From Kutzneria chonburiensis (GTDB lineage: Bacteria; Actinomycetota; Actinomycetes; Mycobacteriales; Pseudonocardiaceae): a stretch of 64,000 bases of DNA. A program made the position numbers and the translations under genes. The stretch lies in the NCBI RefSeq assembly GCF_028622115.1, contig NZ_CP097263.1:5642001-5706000 (forward strand), read 5' to 3'. Position 1 is the first letter of the stretch, and every line of letters begins with the position of its first letter. Under the pieces are notes generated by a model that saw nothing but the letters and a program-made list of their open reading frames with translations, was not told where the DNA came from and did no database searches. This document shows positions 47,349 through 59,253 of the stretch, piece by piece.

Positions 47349-47424
47349 AAGCAGGGGCGGGGCCGAGCGATCTGGGGGTGGCGGTATTCGCGGGCACCGA
47401 TCCACAACCCGCTAGGTTCTCCCC

Positions 47425-47979
47425 GTGGCTGAAGCGTCTGTACGTCTAGCGATCCCCTCTGACGCGGCGGAGATCGCCCGCATCCAGCGCGACACGTGGC
47501 GATCGGCGTACGCGGACCTGCTGCCGGCGGAGGTGCTGGCCGGCCTGGACAACACGGACGCCATGCGTGAGCTGGTCGAGCAAGGCACGGCGACCGTGCA
47601 CGTGGCGATCGAGGGCGACTGGACGGTCGGCTTCTGCGTGGTCGGCCCGGCCCCGGACAGCGAGGTGGCGGAGGCCGACGGCAGCCTGCCCGAGGACGCG
47701 GCCAACACGGGCCTGGTGGCGACGCTGCTGGTGGAACCCCGCTGGGGCCGGCGCGGCCATGGCGGACGGCTGCTCGCGGCGGCGGCGGAGACGTTGCGAA
47801 AGCTCGGGGCGACGCGCGGCGTGAGCTGGGTGCCCGAGGCGGACCGCGCGTCCCTGGGCTTCTACCACTCGGCCGGCTGGGAGACCGACGGTGTGGTGCG
47901 CACGCTGGACGCCGGCGGAAAACCTTTGCGTGAAGCCAGAGTGACGGGTCCGGTGGACCTGAAACTGATCAGTTCCTGA
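47425..47979 (+). CDS. GNAT-family N-acetyltransferase
   Basis: A 184-residue protein from GTG 47425 with a complete GNAT fold: N-terminal RLAIPSDAAEIARIQRDTW, core strand LVATLLVEPRWGRRGHGGRL whose GRRGHG loop binds acetyl-CoA pyrophosphate, and the C-terminal LGFYHSAGWETDG. The YADLLP motif near residue 30 is common in the RimI/PhnO-like actinobacterial subgroup. Substrate unknown. It is monocistronic, with the transglycosylase gene 75 bp downstream. Confidence 0.87.
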   Translation: MAEASVRLAIPSDAAEIARIQRDTWRSAYADLLPAEVLAGLDNTDAMRELVEQGTATVHVAIEGDWTVGFCVVGPAPDSEVAEADGSLPEDAANTGLVATLLVEPRWGRRGHGGRLLAAAAETLRKLGATRGVSWVPEADRASLGFYHSAGWETDGVVRTLDAGGKPLREARVTGPVDLKLISS

Positions 47980-48054
47980 ACCGGGAACAACCCTCTCGGC
48001 GTCTTCGGAGTCGTACCCCCCGACACGGATCGGGTTTTGGGGAAGGACAACCGA

Positions 48055-49683
48055 GTGCGCCTCATCGACTACCCGCGGCGGGCCAAGCGGGGCGTGCGCC
48101 GTTGGCTGCCATCGTGGAAGCTGGTCCTGGGCACCTCGGCGACGCTGGTCGCGGGCATGGTGGCCGGTTTCTTCGTGGCGGTGGCCACGGTGCAGATCCC
48201 CAAGCCCAACGAGGACGCCGTGCAGCAGGCGACGATCTTCACCTACGCCGACGGGTCCACCCAGATCAGCCACGTCGGCACCAACCGCCGCCCGGTCACG
48301 TTCGAGCAGATTCCCCTGGTGGTGCGCCAGGCCGTGCTGGCGGCCGAGGACCGCACGTTCTACAGCGACCCGGGCGTGTCCCCGATGGGCCTGCTGCGCG
48401 CGCTGAAGAACGACCTGTCCAGCAGCGGCGGCAACCTGCAGGGCGGCTCGACGATCACCCAGCAGTTCGTCAAGAACTACTACCTGACCCAGCAGCAGAC
48501 GATGGCCCGCAAGATCAACGAGATCCTGGTCGCGGTCAAGCTGGACCAGGTGGAGTCCAAGGACCAGATCCTCACCGACTACCTCAACACCATCTTCTTC
48601 GCCCGCGGCGCCTACGGCATCCAGTCGGCCTCGCTGGCCTACTTCGGCGTGGACATCGGCCAGCTGACCGACCCGGCCAAGGCGGCCTACATCGCCGCGG
48701 TGATCCAGTCGCCGTACTACTACGCCACCGCCGACAAGGACCCGAAGGCGCTCAAGGCGTTGCAGGACCGCTGGAAGTACGTGCTGGACGGCATGGTCGC
48801 CGAGCACGAGATCTCGGCCCAGCAGCGGGCCACCATGCAGTTCCCGACGCCGGTCAAGTACGAGCCGGACGACATGGGCGGCATGAACGGCTACCTGGTC
48901 GACGCGGCCATGCAGAACCTGGACCGGATGCACGAGAAGGACCCGTCGGTGCCGGACTCCAACACGGTGGCCCGCGGCGGCTTCACCGTGGTGACCACGT
49001 TCCGCCAGGACTACATGCAGGCGGCCAAGAAGTCGGTCGACGACCGTATGTCCACATTGGACCCGAATCGGCCGCAGGACCAGAACGTGCACATCGGTAT
49101 GGCCTCGGTCGACGACAAAACGGGAGCTGTGCTCGGTTTCTACGGCGGGCCGGACTACCTCAAGCAGGGCTTCAACGACGCCTTCTCGGCCGCCGGCCCG
49201 GTCGGCGACGACATCCAGCAGGTGCTGGGCAACGTGGTGCCCGCCGGCCACTACCAGGACGCCGGCTTCGACTTCATCCCCGGAACCAAGGCGCTGGCCA
49301 CCACCCCGCTGCGGGCCGCGGCGGCGATGAGCTCGATGAGCAACGGCTACCAGTACAACCAGCCCTACGAGGTCTCCGAGATCCGGCAGAACGGCGAGGT
49401 CATCTGGAAGGCCCAGCCGCAGCCCCAGGACTTCTGGGGCGACGACGGCAAGATCGTGCCGGTCCGCCAGTACACCCCGTTCAAGCAGCAGCTCAAGGGG
49501 GCCGACATCCCCAAGTGGTGGGCCTGGTCGATGTTCGACTACGACGGCGTGACGACCGCGGCCAACATGTTCGCCGTGCCGCCGGACGGCAAGGGCAACA
49601 AGGCGCTGCTGGGCATGACCGGTGGCTACGAGTCGAACCTGGACAACGTGCTCTTCCGCTACATCGGCGCCATCCGGAAGTAG
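48055..49683 (+). CDS. GT51 peptidoglycan glycosyltransferase with decayed transpeptidase domain
   Basis: A 542-residue product; GTG 48055 was chosen because GGGGAAGGA lies seven bases upstream (an in-frame TTG is at 48037). After a cytoplasmic tail and one membrane helix (TLVAGMVAGFFVAVATV), the GT51 motifs are intact: AAEDRTFYSDPG with catalytic Glu near residue 98, GGSTITQQFVKNYYL, RKINEILVAVKL and ILTDYLNTIFFARGAYG. The penicillin-binding half has lost about 150 residues: the SxxK serine, SxN and KTG motifs are absent, though the end of the domain (GTKALATTPLRAAAAMSSMSNG) remains. Likely a glycan polymerase that needs a separate transpeptidase, or a non-enzymatic partner. Confidence 0.88.
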   Translation: MRLIDYPRRAKRGVRRWLPSWKLVLGTSATLVAGMVAGFFVAVATVQIPKPNEDAVQQATIFTYADGSTQISHVGTNRRPVTFEQIPLVVRQAVLAAEDRTFYSDPGVSPMGLLRALKNDLSSSGGNLQGGSTITQQFVKNYYLTQQQTMARKINEILVAVKLDQVESKDQILTDYLNTIFFARGAYGIQSASLAYFGVDIGQLTDPAKAAYIAAVIQSPYYYATADKDPKALKALQDRWKYVLDGMVAEHEISAQQRATMQFPTPVKYEPDDMGGMNGYLVDAAMQNLDRMHEKDPSVPDSNTVARGGFTVVTTFRQDYMQAAKKSVDDRMSTLDPNRPQDQNVHIGMASVDDKTGAVLGFYGGPDYLKQGFNDAFSAAGPVGDDIQQVLGNVVPAGHYQDAGFDFIPGTKALATTPLRAAAAMSSMSNGYQYNQPYEVSEIRQNGEVIWKAQPQPQDFWGDDGKIVPVRQYTPFKQQLKGADIPKWWAWSMFDYDGVTTAANMFAVPPDGKGNKALLGMTGGYESNLDNVLFRYIGAIRK

Positions 49684-49797
49684 TCCCAGGGGTGGACAAA
49701 AGCCCACCGGGAATGGGTCTCCAGCACGACTCACACGCCGGTGCCGCTCCGGTAGCCTCGGTCGGGGAAGATCACGCGACCGGGAGAGGGAAACGCC

Positions 49798-50316
49798 GTG
49801 CTGCTGTGGTTGGCGCTGTCCCTCGGCGTCGCGGTCGGCTCGGCGCTGTGCCCGCTGATCAGCGTGGAGCTGTTCCTGATCGGCATGATCGCCGACGGGC
49901 ACCATCCGCCGATCGCCTGCTGGATTCTGGGCGGCGTGGTCGCGGTCGGCCAGGTGGTGGGCAAGCTGCTGTACTTCTTCGCCGCGCGTGGCCACATCAC
50001 GCTGCCGAAGTGGTTGCAGCCCAAGGACAAGCCGCGCCGGGTGACCTGGCTGACGATGGCCTGGGCCAAGGTCACCGTGTGGTTCAACGCCTTGCGCCGG
50101 CGCTGCGAGCGGCATCCCAAGCTGATGATCGCCACCACCGGGGTCAGCTCGGTGGTCGGCATGCCGCCGTTCATGGCCACCACCGTGCTGGCCGGGGTGG
50201 CCCGGATGTCGGTGGTGGCCTTCGTGGTGACCACGCTGGCCGGCCGGTTCGTCCGGTTCACCGCGCTGGCAGCGTCACCGCACCTGTTGAGCCACGTGCT
50301 GCCCCACTTCGCGTGA
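49798..50316 (+). CDS. VTT/DedA-like membrane protein
   Basis: A 172-residue polytopic membrane protein from GTG 49798. It shows the re-entrant-helix arrangement seen in VTT (DedA/SNARE-associated) proteins: a first hydrophobic hairpin with SALCPLISVELFLIGM, a long cytoplasmic loop (WLQPKDKPRRVTWLTMAWAK) and a second glycine-rich one (SSVVGMPPFMATTVLAGVAR) followed by FVVTTLAGRFVRF. VTT proteins flip lipids or carriers. Its last 59 bp overlap the convergent ROK gene tail to tail. Confidence 0.75.
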   Translation: MLLWLALSLGVAVGSALCPLISVELFLIGMIADGHHPPIACWILGGVVAVGQVVGKLLYFFAARGHITLPKWLQPKDKPRRVTWLTMAWAKVTVWFNALRRRCERHPKLMIATTGVSSVVGMPPFMATTVLAGVARMSVVAFVVTTLAGRFVRFTALAASPHLLSHVLPHFA

Positions 50317-51421
50317 TCAGGTCCTGGATGCCGACGACCGCGGCGCCACGGGCCCACTCGTCGAACGGCAGCGGTCGCACCACCAGCTCGCACGTGGCCG
50401 CCGCACCGAAGGCCTGCGCGGCCAGCGCCTGCCGGATCTGCTCGGCGTAGAGGTCGTAGCCGCCGACGGCCTCGCCGGTGAGCACGATGCGCTCCGGCCC
50501 GACCAGATTGGCCACGGCCGCCAGCGCCAGCCCGAGGGCCCGGCCAGCCCGCTCGAACACGGCGTGCACGGCCGCGTCGCCGCCCCGACCCAGCTCGATC
50601 GCCTCCGGCATGGTCAGCGGCCGGCCGACCACGGCCGAGCAGCCGGCCAGCACGACGCGGTCGGCGGCCAGCGCCTCCACGCAGCCGCGGCCGCCGCAGT
50701 AGCACTCGGGGCCGTCGACATCGATGGCCACGTGGCCGAGTTCGCCGGCCGGCAGCAGCACATCGTTGACCACCAGCCCGCAGCCGATGCCGGTACCGGC
50801 CGTGACCAGGGCGAACGATGACACACCGACACCCGCACCGAACCAGTGCTCGGCCACGGTCAGCGCCCGGACGTCGTTCTCGATCAGCGTCGGCAGGCCG
50901 GTGGCCGCCGAGACCAGGTCGGCCAGCGGCACGTTGCGCCAGTTCAGGAAGGGCGAGAAGCGGACCATCCCGGTGTCGCGCAGCACGTCGCCGGCCAAGG
51001 ACACCCCGAGGCACGCCACTTCGTGATCGGCGGCGAGGCCACGCACCACCTCGGCCACGATCTCGACGACGTCGCCCACCGCGGTCGAGGCCAGCGGGCG
51101 GTGCACCACGTCGCGGGTGACGCCGCAGAGGTCGGTACGCACCGCGATCACCTCGTCGGCGGTCAGCTTGACCCCGATGAAGAACGCCCGATCGGCGACC
51201 ACCTGAACGGGCATCGCCGGCCGCCCCAGTCGGGACGGCGTGCGTTCGTCGGGACGCTCCGTGAGGTAGCCGGCGTCGACCAGCGGGCGGACCGCCTTGG
51301 TCACCGCGGCCGGCGACAGGCCGGTCCGGGCAGTGACCTCGACGCGCGAGATGGGGCCGTGCCTCAGCACCACGGCGAACACCTGCACCGCGGCGGACAC
51401 GACGTTGACCATAGCAAACAT
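50258..51421 (-). CDS. ROK-family transcriptional repressor
   Basis: The 387-residue protein from ATG 51421 (GAGGG at five bases) has an N-terminal winged helix (LRHGPISRVEVTARTGLSPA) and a sugar-kinase-like ROK domain. The zinc-binding signature is CYCGGRGCVEAL, preceded by GELGHVAID. The ATP phosphate motif usual in ROK kinases (DxGGT) is replaced by GVKLTADEV, so it should act as a sugar-sensing repressor without kinase activity. It is divergent from the GH27 galactosidase gene, which it probably controls, through the dyad at 51423-51437. Confidence 0.88.
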   Translation of the reverse strand: MFAMVNVVSAAVQVFAVVLRHGPISRVEVTARTGLSPAAVTKAVRPLVDAGYLTERPDERTPSRLGRPAMPVQVVADRAFFIGVKLTADEVIAVRTDLCGVTRDVVHRPLASTAVGDVVEIVAEVVRGLAADHEVACLGVSLAGDVLRDTGMVRFSPFLNWRNVPLADLVSAATGLPTLIENDVRALTVAEHWFGAGVGVSSFALVTAGTGIGCGLVVNDVLLPAGELGHVAIDVDGPECYCGGRGCVEALAADRVVLAGCSAVVGRPLTMPEAIELGRGGDAAVHAVFERAGRALGLALAAVANLVGPERIVLTGEAVGGYDLYAEQIRQALAAQAFGAAATCELVVRPLPFDEWARGAAVVGIQDLITRSGAARGSTGAVTLPAR

Positions 51422-51422
51422 T

Positions 51423-51451
51423 ATTTCCCTCAGAAATTAACGTCCTTGACA
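51423..51451. promoter_or_regulatory. ROK/GH27 divergent promoter with ATTTC-n5-GAAAT dyad
   Basis: ATTTC at 51423-51427 and GAAAT at 51433-51437 form a 5-bp-spaced dyad in an AT-rich patch between the ROK and GH27 starts; a TTGACA hexamer at 51446-51451 is a good -35 for the galactosidase, but no convincing -10 is visible. Binding by the ROK protein is inference. Confidence 0.5.
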
Positions 51452-51527
51452 CCCGAACGGACGCGGAGTTTCATGCCAGCAACCCGTCGCCGCCATGAGT
51501 GCCCCTTTCCGACAGGAGTGCGCCGCC

Positions 51528-52895
51528 ATGCGTCGTTCCCGCATGATCGTCCTGCTTGCCGCGCTGTGCACGGTGCTCGCCGGACTCACACCCGCACAAG
51601 CTGCGAGAACACCGAGCAAACCCACGGCGAACACACCGTACCTGGGGTGGAGCAGCTGGAGCCTCCAGTCGACCAAGTACCCCGGAGTGAACACGCAGGG
51701 TGACTACAGCTGGCTGACCGAGCAGCACGTGCTGGAGCAGGCCCAGGTCATGTCGAGCAAGCTGCGCTCGCACGGCTACCAGTACGTCAACATCGACGCC
51801 GGCTGGTGGCGCAAGTGGGACTGGACGCCCGAGTACGACCAGAACGCCCGGCCGCTGACCGACGCCGCGCGCTTCCCCAGCGGCATGGCCGACACCGTGC
51901 GCAAGATCCACAACATGGGGCTGAAGGTCGGCACCTACATGCCCGTCGGCATGGAGAAGGAGGCCTACAACGGCGGCAACTCGCCGATCGCCGGCGCGCC
52001 CGGCTGCTTCACCCGTGACGTCGTCTATCCCGACCTGCGCACCACCAACGGCTGGGACAGCTCGTACAAGCTGAACTTCGACAACCCCTGCGCCGGCAAG
52101 TGGATCGACTCCATCGCGCAGATGTTCGCCAAGTGGGGCATCGACTTCCTCAAGCTGGACGGCGTCGGCCCCGGTTCCGACAAGACCGGCCCCAACTACG
52201 ACAACACCGCCGACGTCGCGGCGTGGTCCAAGTCCTTGGTCCGCACCGGCCGCAACATCCAGTTCCTGGTGTCGTGGTCCCTGAACCACGACAACATCGA
52301 CACCTGGCAGCGCTACACCAACGGCTGGCGCATCGACACCGACGTCGAGTGCTACTGCGACACCCTCGTCACGTGGCAGAACTCCCTGGTCCGCCGCTTC
52401 GACGACGTCGTCCAGTGGATCCCCGACGCCGGCCGCGGCGGGTGGAACAACCTCGACTCGCTCGACGTCGGCAGCGGTCAGATGGACGGCCTCAGCAACG
52501 ATGAGCGCCAGCTCTACATGACCTTGTGGGCCATCGAGGCCGCGCCGCTCTACACCGGTGACGACCTCACCAAGCTCGACTCGTACGGCCTGTCCCTGCT
52601 CACCAACGACGAGGTCATCGCCATCGACCAGGCCGGCCGCCCGGCCAAGCCCGTCGTCGCCCACACCCCGCAGCAGACCTGGTGGGTCCGCAACGCCGAC
52701 GGCTCCTACACCGTCGCGTTGTTCAACCTGGACACCAAGGCCGCCACCGTCACCGCCAACTGGTCCGACTTCGGCTTCCACGGCAAGGCGTCCGTGCGTG
52801 ATGTGTGGTCGCACCAGCAGATCGGTCGGTACACCAACTCGTTCAGCGCCGACCTGGCCCCGCACTCGGCCAAGCTGCTGAAGGTCTGGCGCTAG
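51528..52895 (+). CDS. Secreted alpha-galactosidase-like glycoside hydrolase (GH27)
   Basis: A 455-residue product from ATG 51528 with AGGAG upstream. A signal peptide (about 1-26, ending AQAA) is followed by the (beta/alpha)8 GH27 barrel: TPYLGWSSWSLQ, YVNIDAGWW, nucleophile D211 in FLKLDGVG, and the acid/base Asp in WRIDTDVE (D270/D272). A C-terminal beta-sandwich (TVALFNLDTKAATVTANWSDFG) completes it. Actinobacterial relatives cleave alpha-galactosides or beta-L-arabinosides, so the exact sugar is uncertain. The gene is controlled from the ROK divergon and is followed by a large hairpin. Confidence 0.9.
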   Translation: MRRSRMIVLLAALCTVLAGLTPAQAARTPSKPTANTPYLGWSSWSLQSTKYPGVNTQGDYSWLTEQHVLEQAQVMSSKLRSHGYQYVNIDAGWWRKWDWTPEYDQNARPLTDAARFPSGMADTVRKIHNMGLKVGTYMPVGMEKEAYNGGNSPIAGAPGCFTRDVVYPDLRTTNGWDSSYKLNFDNPCAGKWIDSIAQMFAKWGIDFLKLDGVGPGSDKTGPNYDNTADVAAWSKSLVRTGRNIQFLVSWSLNHDNIDTWQRYTNGWRIDTDVECYCDTLVTWQNSLVRRFDDVVQWIPDAGRGGWNNLDSLDVGSGQMDGLSNDERQLYMTLWAIEAAPLYTGDDLTKLDSYGLSLLTNDEVIAIDQAGRPAKPVVAHTPQQTWWVRNADGSYTVALFNLDTKAATVTANWSDFGFHGKASVRDVWSHQQIGRYTNSFSADLAPHSAKLLKVWR

Positions 52896-52900
52896 CCAAA

Positions 52901-52985
52901 CCCCCGCGAGTCCCGCCCACAGTCACACCGAAATGCTGAATCGGATTCAGCATTTCGGTGTGACGCTAAGCGGGACTCACGGGGG
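52901..52985. terminator. Nested 21-bp palindrome with outer stem between convergent genes
   Basis: An inner perfect 21-bp inverted repeat (52922-52942 and 52944-52964, GTCACACCGAAATGCTGAATC) is flanked by a second stem (GAGTCCCGC at 52908-52916 with 52970-52978) and a CCCCC/GGGGG pair that ends exactly at the DUF574 stop. It fills the space between the GH27 stop (52895) and the convergent methyltransferase stop (52986), so bidirectional termination is the natural reading. Confidence 0.8.
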
Positions 52986-53792
52986 TCAGGGTTTGACGGC
53001 TACGCCGCCGAAGAACAGGAAGCGCTCGGGGTGGTCCTCGGCCTCGCCCTCGTCGGGACGCCACTCCGGCACGTAGACGGCGCCGGGCTCGATCAGCTCG
53101 TAGTCGCCGAACAGCGCGGTGATCTGGGCGCGGGAGCGGTTGAAGGCGGTGTTGGTGCTCTTCGAGTAGAGGTTCACCAAGCCCTCCTCCTGCTCCTTGG
53201 GGCGGTGATCGCCGGTGGCATGGGTGATCGCCAGCATGGAGCCGGGGGACAGCTTGGCGCGGTAGCGGTCGATGAGGGGTGTCAGGTCCGCCGGCTCGGG
53301 GACGAAGTGGAGGACGGCCAGCATGAGGAGCAGGACGGGCTGGTCGAAGTCGATCATCTCGCGGACGACGGGGTGGCTGAGGACCTCGCCGGGCGAGCGG
53401 AGGTCGGCGTCGATGACCCGGGCCTGGGGCACGTCGGACAGCATGAGCTCGCTGTGCGCGACGGCGACGGCCTCGTTGTCCACATAGACGGTCCGGCTCT
53501 CGGGACTGATCTGCAACGCGATCTCGTGCACGTTGCCCGCGGTCGGAATGCCGGAGCCGATGTCGAGGAACTGGCGAATGCCCTGCTGGGCGGCGTAGGT
53601 CACGACGCGGCGGAGGAACTTGCGGTTGGCCCGGCTGGACACCGTCACACCGGGCAGGACCTCCTCGGCCCGCCGCGCGAACTCGCGGTCGGCGGCGAAG
53701 TTGTGGCCGCCGCCCAAAAACGCGTCGTACACCCGTGCGGCACTCGGCTTGGTGACGTCAACCTCGGCCGGTACCCAACTCCGTAATCCCAC
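52986..53792 (-). CDS. S-adenosyl methyltransferase, DUF574/Methyltransf_19 family
   Basis: The 268-residue product starts at GTG 53792 (VGLRSWVPAEVDVTKPSAAR). It has the family hallmarks AARVYDAFLGGGHNFAADRE near the start, RQFLDIGSGIPTAGNVHEIA (motif I) and VYVDNEAVAVAHS (motif II), then LHFVPEPADLTPLIDRYRAKL. This family is very expanded in actinomycetes, often next to DNA-binding regulators, and substrates are unknown. It is separated from the next minus-strand gene by 52 bp. Confidence 0.9.
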   Translation of the reverse strand: MGLRSWVPAEVDVTKPSAARVYDAFLGGGHNFAADREFARRAEEVLPGVTVSSRANRKFLRRVVTYAAQQGIRQFLDIGSGIPTAGNVHEIALQISPESRTVYVDNEAVAVAHSELMLSDVPQARVIDADLRSPGEVLSHPVVREMIDFDQPVLLLMLAVLHFVPEPADLTPLIDRYRAKLSPGSMLAITHATGDHRPKEQEEGLVNLYSKSTNTAFNRSRAQITALFGDYELIEPGAVYVPEWRPDEGEAEDHPERFLFFGGVAVKP

Positions 53793-53844
53793 AGTGGCCC
53801 CACGACTCTCTGCCCCCGCGTAGACCTTACCGGAGAAACCGCGC

Positions 53845-56350
<2,506 letters not shown>

Positions 56351-56378
56351 CGTGCTGCCCGGACGTTGCCGATAGCCA

Positions 56379-56408
56379 GGACGGCCGCGGGAAACCCCGC
56401 GGCCGTCC
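56379..56408 (-). terminator. Hairpin after pnp
   Basis: A perfect 13-bp stem (GGACGGCCGCGGG at 56379-56391 and 56396-56408) with a 4-nt loop lies 15 bp past the pnp stop. It is followed directly by pepR, so readthrough or attenuation must supply pepR mRNA. Confidence 0.75.
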
Positions 56409-56423
56409 TCGAGTTGCTCAGAC

Positions 56424-58652
56424 TCACTGGGCGGCCGGCTCCGGCTGCTCTTCGGTCTTCGGCGCCTCGGCGGCGGCCGCGTCCTCCTCGGACACGAGCA
56501 CCAGGCTGATCTTGCCGCGGTTGTCGATGTCGGCGATCTCCACGCGGAGCTTGTCGCCGACCTTGACCACGTCCTCGACCTTGGCGATGCGCTTGCCCTG
56601 GCCCAGCTTGGAGATGTGCACCAGGCCGTCACGGCCGGGCAGCAGCGAGACGAACGCGCCGAAGGCGGCGGTCTTGACGACCGTGCCCAGGAAGCGCTCG
56701 CCCACCTTGGGCAGCTGCGGGTTGGCGATCGCGTTGATCAGGCCGATGGCCGCCTCGGCCGACGGGCCGTCGGCCGCGCCGACGTAGATCGTGCCGTCGT
56801 CCTCGATGGAGATGTCGGCGCCGGTCTGCTCGGTGATCGAGTTGATCATCTTGCCCTTCGGGCCGATGACCTCGCCGATCTTGTCGACCGGGATGTTGAT
56901 GGCCGTCACGCGCGGGGCGAACGGGGACATCTCGTCCGGCCGGTCGATGGCCTCCTCGATGACCTCGAGGATGGTCAGGCGCGCGTCGCGGGCCTGACCC
57001 AGCGCCTGGGCCAGCACCTCGGACGGGATGCCGTCCAGCTTGGTGTCCAGCTGCAGCGCGGTCACGAACTCCTTGGTGCCGGCGACCTTGAAGTCCATGT
57101 CGCCGAACGCGTCCTCGGCGCCGAGGATGTCGGTCAGCGCGACATAGCGGGTCTCGCCGTCGACCTCGTCGGAAACCAGGCCCATGGCGATGCCGGCGAC
57201 CGGGGCCTTGAGCGGCACACCGGCGTTGAGCAGCGACATGGTCGAGGCGCAGACCGAGCCCATCGAGGTGGAGCCGTTGGAGCCCAGCGCCTCGGAGACC
57301 TGGCGGATCGCGTACGGGAACTCGTCCCGCTTGGGCAGCACCGGCACCAGGGCCCGCTCGGCCAGCGCGCCGTGGCCGATCTCGCGCCGCTTGGGCGAGC
57401 CGACCCGACCGGTCTCACCGGTGGAGAAGGGCGGGAAGTTGTAGTGGTGCAGGTAGCGCTTGTGCGTCTCCGGGGACAGCGAGTCGATCTGCTGCTCCAT
57501 GCGCAGCATGTTCAGCGTGGTGACACCCAGGATCTGGGTCTCGCCCCGCTCGAACAGCGCCGAGCCGTGGGCCCGCGGGATGAGCGCGACCTCGGCCGAC
57601 AGCTGGCGGATGTCGGTCAGGCCACGGCCGTCGATGCGGATCTTGTCGCGCAGCACGCGCTGGCGGACGAGCTTCTTTGTCAGCGACCGGAACGCGGCGC
57701 CGATCTCCTTCTCGCGGCCCTCGAACTGCTCGGCCAGCTTCTCCAGCGCGGCGGCCTTGACCTCGTCGAGGCGGCCCTCGCGCTCCTGCTTGCCGGCGAT
57801 GGTCAGCGCCTGGGCCAGCTCGCCGCTCACCGCGGCCTCGACGGCCTCGAAGGCGTCGGCCTGGTAGGCCAGGTACTGCGGGAACTCGCCGGTCGGCTTG
57901 GCGGCCTTCTCGGCCAGCTCCTGCTGGGCAACGCACAGGGCGCGGATGAACGGCTTCGCGGCCTCCAGGCCGGAGGCGACGACCTGCTCGTTCGGCGCGC
58001 CGGCGCCGCCCGCGATCAGGTCGATGACGTTCTCGGTGGCCTCGGCCTCGACCATCATGATGGCGACGTCGTCACCGACGATGCGGCCGGCGACCACCAT
58101 GTCGAAGGTGGCCCGCTCCAGCAGCTCGTAGGTCGGGAAGGCGACCCACTGGCCGTCGATCAGGGCGACGCGGACGCCGCCGATCGGGCCGGAGAACGGC
58201 AGGCCGGCCAGCTGGGTGGAGGCGGACGCGGCGTTGATCGCGACCACGTCGTACAGGTCGGCCGGGTTCAGGCTCTGCACGGTGATGACGACCTGGATCT
58301 CGTTGCGCAGGCCGTCGACGAAGGACGGGCGCAGCGGGCGGTCGATCAGGCGGCAGGTGAGGATGGCGTCGGTGGAGGGACGGCCCTCGCGGCGGAAGAA
58401 GGCGCCGGGGATACGGCCGACGGCGTACATCCGCTCCTCGACGTCCACCGTCAGCGGGAAGAAGTCGAACTGGTCCTTCGGGTGCTTGGACGCCGTGGTG
58501 GCGCTCAGCAGCATGGTCTCGTCGTCCAGGTAGGCGACGACGCTGCCGGCGGCCTGACGGGCCAGCCGGCCCGTCTCGAAGCGCACGGTGCGCTGGCCGA
58601 ACGTGCCGTTGTCGATCACGGCGGTGGTCTCGTGGACCTCGAAATCGGTCAT
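56424..58652 (-). CDS. pnp: Polynucleotide phosphorylase
   Basis: The 742-residue exoribonuclease degrades mRNA phosphorolytically and in actinobacteria also makes (p)ppGpp-sensitive 3' tails. Two RNase PH halves (first from [20 protein letters not shown], second from [20 protein letters not shown]) bracket an alpha-helical linker; a KH domain ([20 protein letters not shown]) and S1 domain ([20 protein letters not shown]) follow. ATG 58652 has GAGGAGA ten bases upstream. rpsO precedes it, the usual rpsO-pnp pair. Confidence 0.97.
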   Translation of the reverse strand: MTDFEVHETTAVIDNGTFGQRTVRFETGRLARQAAGSVVAYLDDETMLLSATTASKHPKDQFDFFPLTVDVEERMYAVGRIPGAFFRREGRPSTDAILTCRLIDRPLRPSFVDGLRNEIQVVITVQSLNPADLYDVVAINAASASTQLAGLPFSGPIGGVRVALIDGQWVAFPTYELLERATFDMVVAGRIVGDDVAIMMVEAEATENVIDLIAGGAGAPNEQVVASGLEAAKPFIRALCVAQQELAEKAAKPTGEFPQYLAYQADAFEAVEAAVSGELAQALTIAGKQEREGRLDEVKAAALEKLAEQFEGREKEIGAAFRSLTKKLVRQRVLRDKIRIDGRGLTDIRQLSAEVALIPRAHGSALFERGETQILGVTTLNMLRMEQQIDSLSPETHKRYLHHYNFPPFSTGETGRVGSPKRREIGHGALAERALVPVLPKRDEFPYAIRQVSEALGSNGSTSMGSVCASTMSLLNAGVPLKAPVAGIAMGLVSDEVDGETRYVALTDILGAEDAFGDMDFKVAGTKEFVTALQLDTKLDGIPSEVLAQALGQARDARLTILEVIEEAIDRPDEMSPFAPRVTAINIPVDKIGEVIGPKGKMINSITEQTGADISIEDDGTIYVGAADGPSAEAAIGLINAIANPQLPKVGERFLGTVVKTAAFGAFVSLLPGRDGLVHISKLGQGKRIAKVEDVVKVGDKLRVEIADIDNRGKISLVLVSEEDAAAAEAPKTEEQPEPAAQ

Positions 58653-58837
58653 GTAGTTGGTTCTCCTCATCACAGGGAGACGCAGGCGGTCCCTGGCGAC
58701 GAGGCCGGTCTTCGATCGAAGTCCGCGGGATGCTCCCGGGGACCACTACCGAGGACCGGCGTACCCGTACTTCGCCGTGCGCCGCCGCGCGTGTCCCGTT
58801 GTTCTCTTGTTTGTTTAGGGGTCTTACCTGCGGAGAG

Positions 58838-58862
58838 GGGGAGCGGCCACCGGCCGCTCCCC
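58838..58862 (-). ncRNA. rpsO-pnp intergenic hairpin (mRNA processing/attenuation site)
   Basis: Eleven-bp arms (GGGGAGCGGCC at 58838-58848 with 58852-58862) with a 3-nt loop lie just after rpsO. In many bacteria this stem is cut by RNase III and sets autoregulation of pnp; here there is no T-run, and the downstream CTAAACAAACAAGAG region is AT-rich, which fits an unstructured cleavage product. Role inferred from the family. Confidence 0.55.
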
Positions 58863-58869
58863 TCGCTGC

Positions 58870-59139
58870 TCATCGACGCAGGCCGAGCCGCTGGATCAGC
58901 GACCGGTAGCGCTCGATGTCGGTCTTGGTCAGGTAGTTCAGCAGCCGACGGCGGCGACCCACCATCAGCAGCAGGCCACGACGGGAGTGGTGGTCGTGCT
59001 TGTGGAAACGCAGGTGCTCGGTGAGGTCGCTGATGCGCTTGCTGAGCAGCGCGATCTGGGCCTCGGGCGATCCGGTGTCCCCATCCTTCAAGCCGTACTC
59101 GGCGAGAATGGTCTTCTTCTGCTCGGTGGACAGTGCCAC
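58870..59139 (-). CDS. rpsO: 30S ribosomal protein S15
   Basis: An 89-residue protein starting at GTG 59139 ([20 protein letters not shown]), the standard length. It has the diagnostic [20 protein letters not shown] and [21 protein letters not shown]15 binds 16S rRNA in the central domain and, in several bacteria, its own leader. It is upstream of pnp and 115 bp from the broken thpR gene. Confidence 0.96.
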   Translation of the reverse strand: MALSTEQKKTILAEYGLKDGDTGSPEAQIALLSKRISDLTEHLRFHKHDHHSRRGLLLMVGRRRRLLNYLTKTDIERYRSLIQRLGLRR

Positions 59140-59253
59140 TTTTCTGCTCTCATTCCTGTCGCGGTCGTCCCGTGATGCCCCCTGCGAGAGGGGGTTGTCG
59201 GTACCGGCCGCCACGGACCGCAGCCGGACCCAAACACCGAGGTTAGCAGGTGT

